Assembly (NCBI RefSeq): GCF_000699445.3
Contig: NC_067196.1
Coordinates: 78,048,364-78,112,363 of the forward strand
Source of the DNA: Schistosoma haematobium
Lineage: Eukaryota > Platyhelminthes > Trematoda > Strigeidida > Schistosomatidae
Direction of reading: 5' to 3'
DNA: 64,000 nucleotides
Shown here: positions 1 to 12,400 of the stretch, one piece after another
How positions within the stretch are numbered: position 1 is the stretch's first letter
Layout of the letters: each line of letters starts with the position of its first letter
Position numbers and translations under genes: made by a program
The notes under the pieces: model-generated
Databases searched by the model: none
What the model was told of the DNA's origin: nothing
What the model saw: the letters and a program-made list of their open reading frames with translations, nothing else

Positions 1-430
1 GGAAATAATAAACATCATGAACTGTAGCCAGGTTACTAAAGGAAAGTTTTGTACTGAAATGAAATACATGCCAACAGTTTCTCTCTTAGATTTCTTATTC
101 TTTAAGTTGTGTTCAGTTTATCATGAAATTATTTTCACAATGATTAATTTTTGCTTTCAAATGTTGAGTAAATATTTTATTGGGTAATTTCTATGAAAAA
201 TTTGTAGTAGTGTAAAGAAACTTTCTGTTCAAATGTATTCATATATGACTTTTACATCACGGTCTGATTAAATCGTTTCACATTAGTTAGTTGGATAACA
301 CACTTTGTATCATGTTTACAGAATATTGAGAGCTACTCATTCTGAATTAGCGATAAAATGTATTATAATTAAGTGGATTTACTAATCTAACATCGTAATG
401 CTAATGGAATAGTATCAATTGTTAATATAA

Positions 431-433
431 ATG
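431..433 (+). CDS. candidate first coding exon: ATG followed at once by a mini-intron
   Basis: An ATG at 431-433 is followed directly by a consensus donor (GTAAGA at 434). A 47-nt T-rich segment then ends in CATAG at 480. Splicing gives Met directly in frame with the Arg-Cys-Gly start of the zinc-finger exon. The codon just before the ATG is an in-frame TAA (428-430), which supports this ATG as the start. Very short 5' introns are common in schistosome genes. The alternative is that 481 is reached from an exon upstream of the window. Confidence 0.5.
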
Positions 434-3400
434 GTAAGACCTTTTTTCCTTATTTTACGTTCTCATTTTATTTATCATAGAGATGTGGACTTTTATGCAA
501 TGTTTGTGGAATGGTCATGTCTACGGTTGCTGCAGCTATTCACCATACCTCTTCGAATTCTCATAATGCGAACCTCATGGTAAGGGTTAAGGAATAGATT
601 CATTGTTTTTGCAGTTTCATGAACTTAAACTGATTCTGTTTTTTTTCCTGTGATGTTAATAGCCGGGTGAATAGATGTAATATGTCTCCTACCTACAAAT
701 CTTTAGACAGGGCACTAACAGATTTGTGGATTATTTTCCGTCAGTCCACACTTTAGTGTTTCGGTAGATTAAAACTATGTGTTTGTTGTATATATCATTG
801 ATAATTAAAATAACCCATCATTTATATATAATTGATTCTCGGACACTGGACCATAGTTCCAAACTTATTCTTAATTCCGTTTGAAATCTCCAGTAGTATT
901 ATGGTCTATGGTAATAATAAAGCACCTATAGTAGAATGAAAGTGCATGGAGCACCTTTTAGTCAGTTAAGATTCTTAGGTAAACCACAAAACAGTATATT
1001 TTTGTTTTTCCCAATCTGGTTAGTCGAGTACATAAATAATTGGTAATTTTGGGTCATTTTCTAAAAGTTATCACAGCATTGACTTCTTTTGTAAGCGTTA
1101 ATAGGCTTTGGATGGTGTACCTGAATTAATTTCGTTGCAAAGTTTCAAGAGAGTTTGTTGTTCTAACAGCCTAGAAGTCAGTTAAGTATCACAAGGGTTT
1201 TATGTGTAGCACGACACATAACTGTTAAAAAGACAGCTCAAAATATGTAATATTGGGACTTATGTTTTTCTACAGTACTGTCATTGTTCTATTCGTGATA
1301 TTACTGCAACATCTTTTGTATGCATGGTCACCATCCGTTTAAGATTATCTTATTAACTTATACTGTGGAGTTAACAGGTAGAAGTCAGACCATTATGTGT
1401 AGTTGTTTGATTTTTGATGTTATTGATAATCGAATTTGATTTTGGGAAACAAACGGTATAAGAATTTTGCCATCGTGTCCATGTTTTAATTTTGCCCCAC
1501 CTAGTTCGGCTTAAACAATGGGGTATTATCACTTCATAACATAATCAGTCTTTCAGGGAGTTGTCATATAGATCCGCGAACGCACATTCAATGTGATTGC
1601 AATGACATTTTCCTTGGAGTAAGTTGTTATCATAAAACATTAGTAACGGTGAGCTAGAGGCGAATTTTTATGTGAAAATTATTATTAATCGAAGTAATAG
1701 GAGCAATTAATCCGTTGTTGGGTTTTCTTCAAACTGAAAACCCATTCGCATATCATCGATGAATTTACTATAAAGAGAATTCTAGACACCTAATCAAGGT
1801 TCACTTATGAAACTCAAAGCCCAAGTACTTGAGTTTGCACTTGGTACACTATCCTAGAAACGTTTCCTTTATTTGTGATCCACAAGCTGCTTTCTTTGTG
1901 ATAAAGTCACCTTAAGATCAAACCAACTGGACGCGTCTAATCTTTGAAGATTTTACTATAATAATCTTGTGTAAAACAATAAATTTAGTAACAATTTTAA
2001 TTTCAAGATGTCATTCTGATTTCTGTTCTAGTTTTTTTCAACAATAAGATGATGAACTGCATAATACATTCATCATTTATTTTCGAATTTGTGTTTACTT
2101 GACTTCTAGACCGCTGAACTAAAAACAACTCTTCTTTATTTGCCTCCCATCACGGATTCCCATAGAACTGCGTTAGATTCAGAATTAAAATCCGCTTTTC
2201 TTTCTGTTGTGGCCGATACCTGTGAGATGCAGCGACGACAGAATTTCGCAAATGATCTGATTGCTGCTATTGAAGCTCGAATTCCAAGTAATGTGGAATA
2301 TTTTTGTTTTGTATGGGTTTAACTTTAAAACTGTGAAAATTAAGTCAAAATTTAATATGGTGAAAGTAATACACCTAATTCACTTGTTATTGCTTGGCTC
2401 GTATCTTCCCATTGAGGTTTAAGACTGCAATTGATCAGTCTGTTATTGGCATATGTGCATACTGTGCGTACGCCTCGATACTGCCTTAATTTACAAGATT
2501 TTTGTAAGCAGTGGTGAATAGTGGCTAGCAGTGGAATCCAGGACACGCGTTTCGTCCTATTTGGGACTCGTCAGCTGTATATACCTGCATCTCAGGGTTG
2601 ATGTTCACTTTGGGACTCGAACCCAGTACCATTCGCTCCAAACGCCATCGCGTTATCCACTCAGCTACTGAGTCCTGATATTTATTTATTATTTATTTAT
2701 TTTAACACATAGATATTGATACAAGGAGGCACCAAATACATATGCGCCACACAAATCTTATTCGATATGTGTGAGGGCTGTGATACTGCCCGGGTGCCCA
2801 AACCGAAGCAGGTGGTTTTCTTAGGGGGCCACTCCCCGAGCCTTCGACCTGAAGGTCTGATCCACAAGGCAGTGGAGCATCGTAAGGAGATGCAGTCCCA
2901 TGAAAGCCGGTGACCAACAATTGGTTCATACGCCATTTGTTCCCGTAGGATACTGGAGCCCATATGGACCATTGGTTTGGAATCCGGTTAAAGCGCCGGA
3001 CATTCGCTTTTCGTCCTCTCATTTTCGTAAACAACACCCCCGCCACGAGAAGGCAGTGAGTAGGACTTCCCTGGCAGAGGCTATATACGCGTGGCCGTGT
3101 GAGAGCATTTCGAGAGGGAGAGCGGACTCTCCCCACTTTCGGCCGTACCAGGGCATTTGGGGGCATGCACATATGCCAATAAAAGACTGATCAATTGCAG
3201 TCTTAAACCTCAATGGGAAGATACAAGCCAAACAATACCAAGTGAATTTAAATTCACCCCATTGTACAAGCAAGTGGCTATCAGGACTCAGTAGCTGAGT
3301 GGATAACGCGATGGCGTTTGGAGCGAATGGTACTGGGTTCGAGTCCCAAAGTGAACATCAACCCTGAGATGCAGGTATATACAGCTGACGAGTCCCAAAT

Positions 3401-6400
3401 AGGACGAAACGCGTGTCCTGGATTCCACTGCTAGCCACTATCCATAATTAATACGCCTAATGTTTAAATAGATCTGTTTTCATTTCCAACAACTGTTTAA
3501 GTTGATTTTATCTTGGTTAGCAATTGAGACGTAAAATACCATATATCAAGCCATGTTGTTTCAGGTACAGACAAACAGTCATATATGGAAGCTCATAACA
3601 GTCTATGTTTTCAAATTGTCTCATTTCTTACTAACGTATTAAGATAAAAATTCAATCATATACAAAGTATGTTAAGATCGGAAGAACATGATGAAGGATT
3701 GAGCAAAATCATACATTGAATAAAGTTATACACTAACATCATTGGATGACGGCTCAATCGTCTAGACGTTAAGTGTTCGCACGCGAGGCCTAAGATCCTG
3801 GGCCCGACCCATGTGTGCGGGATCGTGGAGGTGTACTGCTGAGAAGTCCCATAATAGGATGAAAAGGCCTTTTAGCGCTCCCGGGTTTTCAGTTATAGTC
3901 TAGCTAAGATCATTTCGTCATTTCAATTATAAAAATGTGATCACTTTAAAGAGTATGATAGTGATTGGGTTTCTATCTCAAGAATCAATAATAATCCTAC
4001 TTCTAGAAGAATACAAAATGAGTGACCAATAATGTTTTAACTGTGATAACCAATCTTTCGAATTTTATGTTTATCCTAATTAGTTTATCTCTAAAAAATG
4101 TCAATCCCTAGATATAAAAGTTCGAGGAACTGGTAGTTCATGGTTTGGTTTAGCCTTACCAGATAGTCACTGTTCATTGGATGTAATTTGTCCAAATGAT
4201 TTTGACGAGAATAAATTACTGGCAATGGACCCGACAATGGATGATGCTGGTGAAGATAATGACGGTGACGAAGAGGGCGATGATAATGATGTTCATGATG
4301 ATGATGATGACGACGATGATGATAATGATCAGTCTATTCCACAGCCTGTATGTGGTCAGTCAACAAATAACACTGAACAATCAATGGGAATTGGTTATGT
4401 TCTTTCTAATATATTCGATTTATTACAACTGAATGCATGTGAATCACCAACTAACACACCACACATACAAACAATTTCCGAAAAAGCTACCTCATTTAAC
4501 TGTTCTCCTGATCACAATACAAAAATGAATGAATTATCCGACAAACCTAATTTCCCCAAATTTCATACGTATGTTTATTATCATTATCGATTTTCCCTTT
4601 GATAGTCTTATTCTTTTTTATAATTATCCTTGTGGTTCTTTCGTGCTTTCATGTTTTAATGACCAAAGCTAAAAACGTATCTACCACATGGGGTAAATCC
4701 CGTATTAAGTAATAATCTTAATATAATAATGTTGATTTGTAGTTTAGGAGGATGGTTTTGTCGACTTTGTAAATACTGCGTTAAGTAGTTTCGATATCAT
4801 AAACTTTGAGAGGAGGTGGCATATGAGATTCATTCTGGATATTTTTTTATGGTCTATTTTTTCTAACCCAGAGTGTAAATGATTATTGCCGATTGTTGTG
4901 CTGTTATTACATGTATGTTAGCTGTTTTGTTCATTTTATCAACGACCTTGTATTTGTTCGCTTCTTCACTGATAAATTAAGATTCATAGGTAGTTGTTTG
5001 GTAATGCGCTCGCATCTATGATGATGATGAATGTTCAGCCCTAAAAAGTTACTATTGTTGAACTGCGATAATTCAGTGAAGTAGATAAAGTCTGACTATT
5101 CTATTGTATATCATAGGACAAAGACAAGTTCATAATTGACCCAAATGTTTTTAAGTAATTGACGGCAGATCCTGTTTGTTTATCTCCTAGTTAGCACCGC
5201 AGTTGTATAAGCAGAAAATAATTTGAACATGGGTAATGTAGTGATTTTGATCACATATCACAATTCCGATAAATTCTATGGCATGTGTACATTGTTTAAT
5301 AATAATAACTATGCAGATTAACCTTCCTTTTATTTTAATCTAAATCTTCTTTGCTGTTTAATCATTTTTTTGCTAATCTGTTTTCGTGTTATTAAGTTTT
5401 GTCAAGCTTCTGTTTCTGTATATCAGTTAGTTGTATATCACCTTAAAACGATACGCTATTCTATAGGTGTTGCTATTCGCAATAACAATCGGGAATTAAT
5501 ATTTACCCTCAAACTTTGATGGTGTTTGCAAAAGATTTCACAAGGGAGGATGCGAATACTGAAATATACATTTCAAAGTGAAGTTATACAGGCTTTTCTT
5601 GATAACTATATAATTAGGATGAAACTTAGTGAGTTAAAGCCGTTGGGTTGATAAGAAACTAAGATTATGTGATCGGTAGATGATTGAAAACTGGGGTCTC
5701 TGGGATATGAAGATTAGTCGAGCTCGCCTTCTGTGGATATGTATCAAGTGAGCAATGAATAATGTCCGTAGCTTCTGCAAAACAAAGTGGATTTAAAATT
5801 CTTCATCAGTTTATTCTATTGAAGGCCATAGAAACATTTTTATAATGTTCACTGTGTAGGAATCACACTTACGAGTAATTTATCTCCTTTGAGGTTATAT
5901 ACATGAGATTTTTAATTAGAGAGGACAAAATATTATCACAATTTAACCATTACCGCTTATCATGTTTTTCTTCATTTTATAAAAACATTTAGTCATTGAT
6001 CTTTCATGAACACATGGCATCGTAATTTCGATGGTTAAATGGACATCAATTTACTGATAAAACAGTTGTCACCAAATTCTTGTGGAATTACTATCTAGCA
6101 TGTAGATAATTCCAATTTAAGCGTTGAGCTGTAGGAGGTTATTCTATTCATTGAATAGAACTATTATCTCTTGGCCTATCTGTTAATGGCTTAAGTACTT
6201 TAAGACTACATCGTAAAACGATTATACAAATCGTTATTTTTTGTTCTGGCTGATATAAAGCAGTGCAATGAACGAGAACTCATGTGGTGAAAACCAACTT
6301 ATTGTTGTATACGAAATTACTCAGTGCCTTTGTAAAATATGAAAATGATACATCAAATACATTGTTTGCGCATTTTCCTTCAGTTGTAGTTTGCGTACTT

Positions 6401-9400
6401 CATGATTCTTTCAATTCTGTTATTACGATAGCTCTCTGTTTCGCTCCCTCTTCTCTTTAATTCAATATTCCTCTAGCAAGCATTCCACTTCCGATTGCTG
6501 CTACATACTACTTAAATTTATGAGCATATGTTGTGCGCATCACAGTAGTAATGGTCACAGTGAGAATAGAAGTACGTATAATAATAGTAATATGATCATA
6601 AACAGTGTAACTCAGTTGCTACGCTTAAGCCGTTAGTAGTTGATACTCATTAACACTCGCTCGATGTTATGACATTTTGCCTAAGCCTGTTACCTCTCGT
6701 GGAGCACAGGCGACCGACTAGTAATCTCCAACCTGCACTCCATATAATCCATTATTATTAGCCTGTAGTACAGATGACTAGTTATTGTATGAAATAACTG
6801 AATTCTGCTTAAATGGCGAATTTTTCGTTTCTCTAGTACATTAGTAATCAGTCATCATGATACTGACTATTATTTGTCTCACTTTTTTGTTTACATTAGT
6901 GTTTTGCGTACAAGTGGTGACTACTTTTATCTTTCTCTGACGGATTTCTATGGTGTACGTTATCGTATTAGTACTGGTAGTCCGTATGGATATGATTTGG
7001 CCAAATTGATTAATACTTACCTCAATTTAAATGATCAAGCTCGACAATTAGCAATATTATTTCGTAAATTATCACGGGTATGTTTATAAACTTATTTTCA
7101 GTTGGATAATATTTTTTGTTCTTTGTGTCATTACTGAATTGTAATAGTTTCCTATGAGGTTGATAATCTGTAAGGTTTGAGAATTTTGTTGGAAGCAGTT
7201 ATTTCGAAGCAAGAAAGTTAAGATTCCTCATGTATTGGCATTCATCTACGATGCTTATCTTAAGCCTCTTTGAATTCATATTTTATATTATAGTCTTTAC
7301 TGATGAAATATTCATCTCTTTACTGAAACCGGATCCTATGGAAATGTAAGTCATCCAAAAGTGTAGTGTCTTGATTTATGCATCAAAAGACTTAAAGATT
7401 TAAATGACTAGTAAATTTCGATAGTCTTTTTAAAACAGCATCAAATTTAGTTCATTTCATTAACTATAATGAATGAATCTGTATTTTATAGAGGGTATAT
7501 CGGTTACCTGTTAAATTAAGTTCATATATTATCAGATTTATGTTTGTATAATTGTTAGACACCTATTAATGTAGTGTGCTTTGATAATGAAATACTTTAT
7601 GCACATTTTCACTCCAGGCACTTAAAAACCTAGTACAAATCCATATACTCGACCGTGAGTCACATTTATTACGTGAATGCCAAAGTAAAAACACACCATA
7701 ATTTTATTTTGTTAGTAGTGGGTTGTGAAGATTGTTGAGTTTCATTGAAATCATGAACCGATTATTGTTAGAACACCATCGAAGACCTTTAAACACTGAA
7801 CAGCCGTTTCGTCCTAGAATGAGAGTTTTACTTACCAATTAATTAAGTTTTGCGTTGTTTTTGTTTTAACTTTCATACAGAGTAGGGTAACGATTTAAAT
7901 GTTTTGTTCATAACATAACCAATACATTTACTACTTCGTGATCGATATATTTTTAGTTTTAATTTGTTATCTTAATTTTTGAGAAAATTGTTATTCTTGT
8001 TTGCCTGCGATCGTTCGGTTGTTGGTAATTGTGTTATCATAAGCTGTAAATAGAATGACTGCATGAGTTTATATTCTAGATAGTTTTAAATAGTGAATCC
8101 ATTTATGACCACCATCGTCCGACCGTATCTGCTACCTTGACGCGGTGGTCGGGCTAGCGTATCATGACGACCCAACCGAGCTATGTAGGCTAGAACACAT
8201 GTTCCCGTAGGTTCTACCATGCCAGGCAGGTCGATTGGAGAACGGTAAGACTAAAAGCAGCAACTCAAGGTCTGAGGACGAAGTCGTACTGCTGACTGTA
8301 GAGGGGTGTGACAGCAGTAAGGTGTTTCCCTCAGACAACCAGCATCTGCAGCGATACTACCTTCCCATAAGGAGGAGTGGGGTTAGAAAAGGTTGACCTT
8401 AAAAATGTCACACCTCACGGATTTCCGTCTCCGGCGATAAGGCCCTTTGAAGAACGGAGCTAACACATTAAAAACGTCCCTCAGAAAGGCCGTGCGCGAC
8501 CGGCCTGAAGCAGTTGTCGCTTGGGTTCTGCGGTCACGCTTCCAGGTCGTTCAGGCCAACACTAATCCAATTTCTTTTTCAGGTTCCTCAAGAAATACCC
8601 TTCCACGGTGTGGGCAGCCGGGAAGTGACATCAGCCCTCATGCCCGTAACAGCACACGAGACCAAGTTGACTGACTGACTGACCACCATTGAGTTAGCGA
8701 TATTTTTGTTGGACATGCGGTACTAGATAAAGATGGCTAGTTAATTGATGTTGTAGTGATTCCTTATCGACTGAGATGGTCAGGATATATTACTGAATAT
8801 CTGGTAGTGGCTGGTATAGGAGTAGATTTGAAGAAAGCTACAGGGGGCCAAATCATGTCATATGACCAGTCTATGAAGACACTAACTGTTGTGGTGAGTC
8901 ATGTGTGTAGACGCAAAGTCCATGGTTAGGGTACGCGTGATTATCCTAACAAACAGCTGGAAACTTTGGGTGACACAGCTCAGAATGTTTCACAGTGTCG
9001 TAGGTGCATTCACTGTTTGCCTTCCTTCAAATCCTAAGTTTCTAATTTTACGTGTAGATTAAAAAAATTTTTTTATTCCACCAATCCATATTTCCTTCTT
9101 GACTTGTATCTTCTGTGCCTAATATTGTTTATTACCATCAATACTGTCTCTACATCTATCACTTGGGGATTTACCCTGACAATTTCATTTCACTGTGCTA
9201 ATAATACAATATGATATATATATATATTCGGAAAATAATAATTACAGAATTCACACCAGTTTACAGGCATGATCAGCTAAATATAGATAGCAGTAGTAAA
9301 TGCACAGGACATATAGAATATTCGATTGTTTGAAGTGTTGTAGTTAAAAAGTTGTTTAGGCAGTGGATTTTTCACATGTGTTACATTAATGAAAAGCATC

Positions 9401-12400
9401 CGCTGAGAACTATTAGCGTATGAACGGTGTATTTAGGATCATTTCTAGTACCATAACGAATTAATTATAATCATCTACAGCTAGGGAAAATAAAACGGAA
9501 ACAAGGTGCACGGAAAAACGAAAGCAATAATTACTTCGATAGGTCAATCATTTATTCAGATCTATCACTATTTTTGTGATCTAATGTTCGGGTTAGATAT
9601 TATTCAGACTAGTTAAATTTACCAAGGACAATGTTAGTGTAAATTATCTGCAGCTAGGAATGTTTAATTAGTGGGCTTAGTGATAAAAACGATTATATAT
9701 TTAGAGTTCCTATAAATAGCATTTGTGGAACAAGATATACTTAGAGGTGTAAGCACATTAAAAACATTTTCAGCGTAAAAGTAAGCGTGGATTAAGCTCA
9801 CAAAAGCTTGGAGTGATTTTATCTCATGAACAAATTGTGGTAAATTATTCTAGAGTTTGGAAAATTTACTGGTAAAGTTATTCATATAGAGAGAAGATTT
9901 AGAATGAGATTGTTTCACTAATGACAAATAATTGTGGATGTTGTTTCTAGGAGTTTCTGTATATTGGTTTAATTTATTAGATGTAAAATATAGTTTATTA
10001 TGTGTTTTAAAGAAAAAGATCAAATTGTTTGCTTTTCTATAAAGCGTCGAGTCTGTATTAATTATATATGGATTATGATTTAAAGTACGATCATTCCCAA
10101 GAATGCTTAGTGTAAATCGTCTCTGAACGGATTCCAACCTTAATTTATCCTTTATACGAATAAGATGTGGCAAATTACGCTGATGTTCACATGTGCCAGG
10201 TTCTACGTTTCACATAAATGACTGACTTTGTGAACATTGATTTTTAAACAGATATCTGATTTATATCATCTTTAGGTATCTAACTGATCTGGATGTTTAT
10301 AAAAAGCTTAAAGGAAAAGTCAGGAGCTCCATAGAATGGTTCTGTTTTTCGTTTTGTTTCTTTCCAGCTTTATGTTACGTCAACCAGCTTCATTTCGAGG
10401 TCTCTTTTTTGTAAATTTAACTACTCAACTACTGTTCTACATAGATGAGCTGATAAAACGATTTCATTGTTATTGTAAATCTACTTAATGAGTACTTAGT
10501 ATCATTGTCATCTAAGAGACCTGTTTCTATTGTTTTAGTTCACTGCTGTTCACAGTCTTGGATTCATTTGAGAACTGTTTTCATTAGTTTTGTTTATTGT
10601 ATTAAAGCTGATTAAGAAGTGATTACCATTTTCAAAATATTATCATTCAAGATATTGCATATCACTGGTTTGGTTTTATTTTTTTGTAAAACAGAACACA
10701 AAACTTCCATTCCTTCGTTTATATTGAATCATTTCCGATTTCCATTACTTTATTAACTTACTTTGTTGCTTTCTATTTTTTCCCCAGTTGGGTCATTTAG
10801 ATATGCCGGAAAATGGTACATTTGAAGAAACAGTCATACCTCTGTTAGTTATATTCTACTTACAACATTGTGAACCTCCATCACTTCCAAATCTTCATAT
10901 GCTTTACCGCCAACATCTTCATGAAATTCCTGAAAATTCTTATCGTCAGGTAAGCAAAATAGTCGTACAGTGTTATTGAACTATCTTTATTAGATAGGAT
11001 TATTTGTTGATTTGTGATTTTTTTGTAATCCACTAATCATTTGTGTCAATTATATTCTAAAATTTTATACTTTATTAAATAACAGTCACTTATTTAATTG
11101 TAATGTTTACAGACTTGTGAAATTGAAAATTAAATAAGTGTTCTTCACAAGAAATCAGTGATAGCCGCAAAATTTCGTGAGATTCCCATTAAGTTTTATA
11201 TTCAAAAATTCTTAATGTGGTGTATTGTAGTATCTTCGCATCTCACTCGTCCTGATAACCGTTATTACACAACTCCTAACAGTGTATAAATTTCAGAAGA
11301 CAGTAACAAAGTGTCGACTACAGTTTATTACTGTGCAGTGCAAATCACAAAGCCACAAGGACACAAATTGAATGGGAACAGAACTGAGAATGTGAATGAA
11401 TACGAGAGAACCAATGCGAGAGAGAACCAATGCGAGAGAGAACCAGCGAGTGAATTGAGGCAAATGAATTGATGAGATGTGCAAGGCACACATATATCAG
11501 AAAGCGAATGAGTAATTGAACGATTTAAGCGTCTAACATTTAAGCTAGTGAGAGGAATGTAAATGTAGTCTGTAACACATGATCAAACACATATGGTCAT
11601 GCAAACATGATAATCATAATAATAAGATATAGACGAGTTGTTACTGACCGAATGCCACAATCTGTTAAACAAATTGATCGAACAGCTGGACAAAATTAAA
11701 ATCAGTTTTGTTCCTATTCGCATTGTGTCCTTGTGGCTTTGTGATCTGCACTGCACAATACTAAACTGTAGTCAACACTTTGTTACTGTCTTCTGAAATT
11801 TATACACTGTTAGGAGTTGTGTAATAACGGTTGTCAGGACGAGTGAGATACGAGACATTCGAAGCCATCTCGAAGATATCCCGCTACAACACAATCATCC
11901 TAAAAAAAACTAAATATAAGTGTTTTCAGCCAGTCGTATATTTATACTGTGACTTAATACCCTGAAATGAATACATCCATTCAATAACATATTACTTAAG
12001 AGTGTTCGTTGTAATGTCAAAGGACATTATTTCAAAGAACTTTTGTTAAGAGATTCCTAGTGATTTATTTATGCATAGTTTTGTTTCTAATTGTTCGTGT
12101 TTTTGTTTTTTCCTGATCTATAATTCCTGAAAATAAACCCTGATCAAGTGGTTTTATTTGATTTCGGTTTGGTATACTGCTTGCTTATGTTCTGTTTTAA
12201 TATTTGTTTTTTTGTTTAGGTTTTGCCACCCAATACTGATTGTTCGTTTATTACAGACATTGAATTGATTCGAAAGTTATGTCCTGATCAACCATGTAAA
12301 TTTCTGTTATTTGATTTTTAAAAGCATCATAATTTGTATGGTGAAATCATTAGATAACAACTTGTTTCATTTCAGTATGTGTGCGTGTATCGTGTTCTCT

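Noticed and set aside
2697..3273. Overlapping open frames on both strands (84-156 codons)
   Set aside because: They lie in repeat R, differ between its copies and have no recognisable domain; a composition effect of the GC-richer repeat.
3292..3346. Functional tRNA gene with A and B boxes
   Set aside because: There is no full cloverleaf with an acceptor stem, and a hammerhead follows directly; it is a SINE head. The same applies to the heads at 28640-28709 and 53340.
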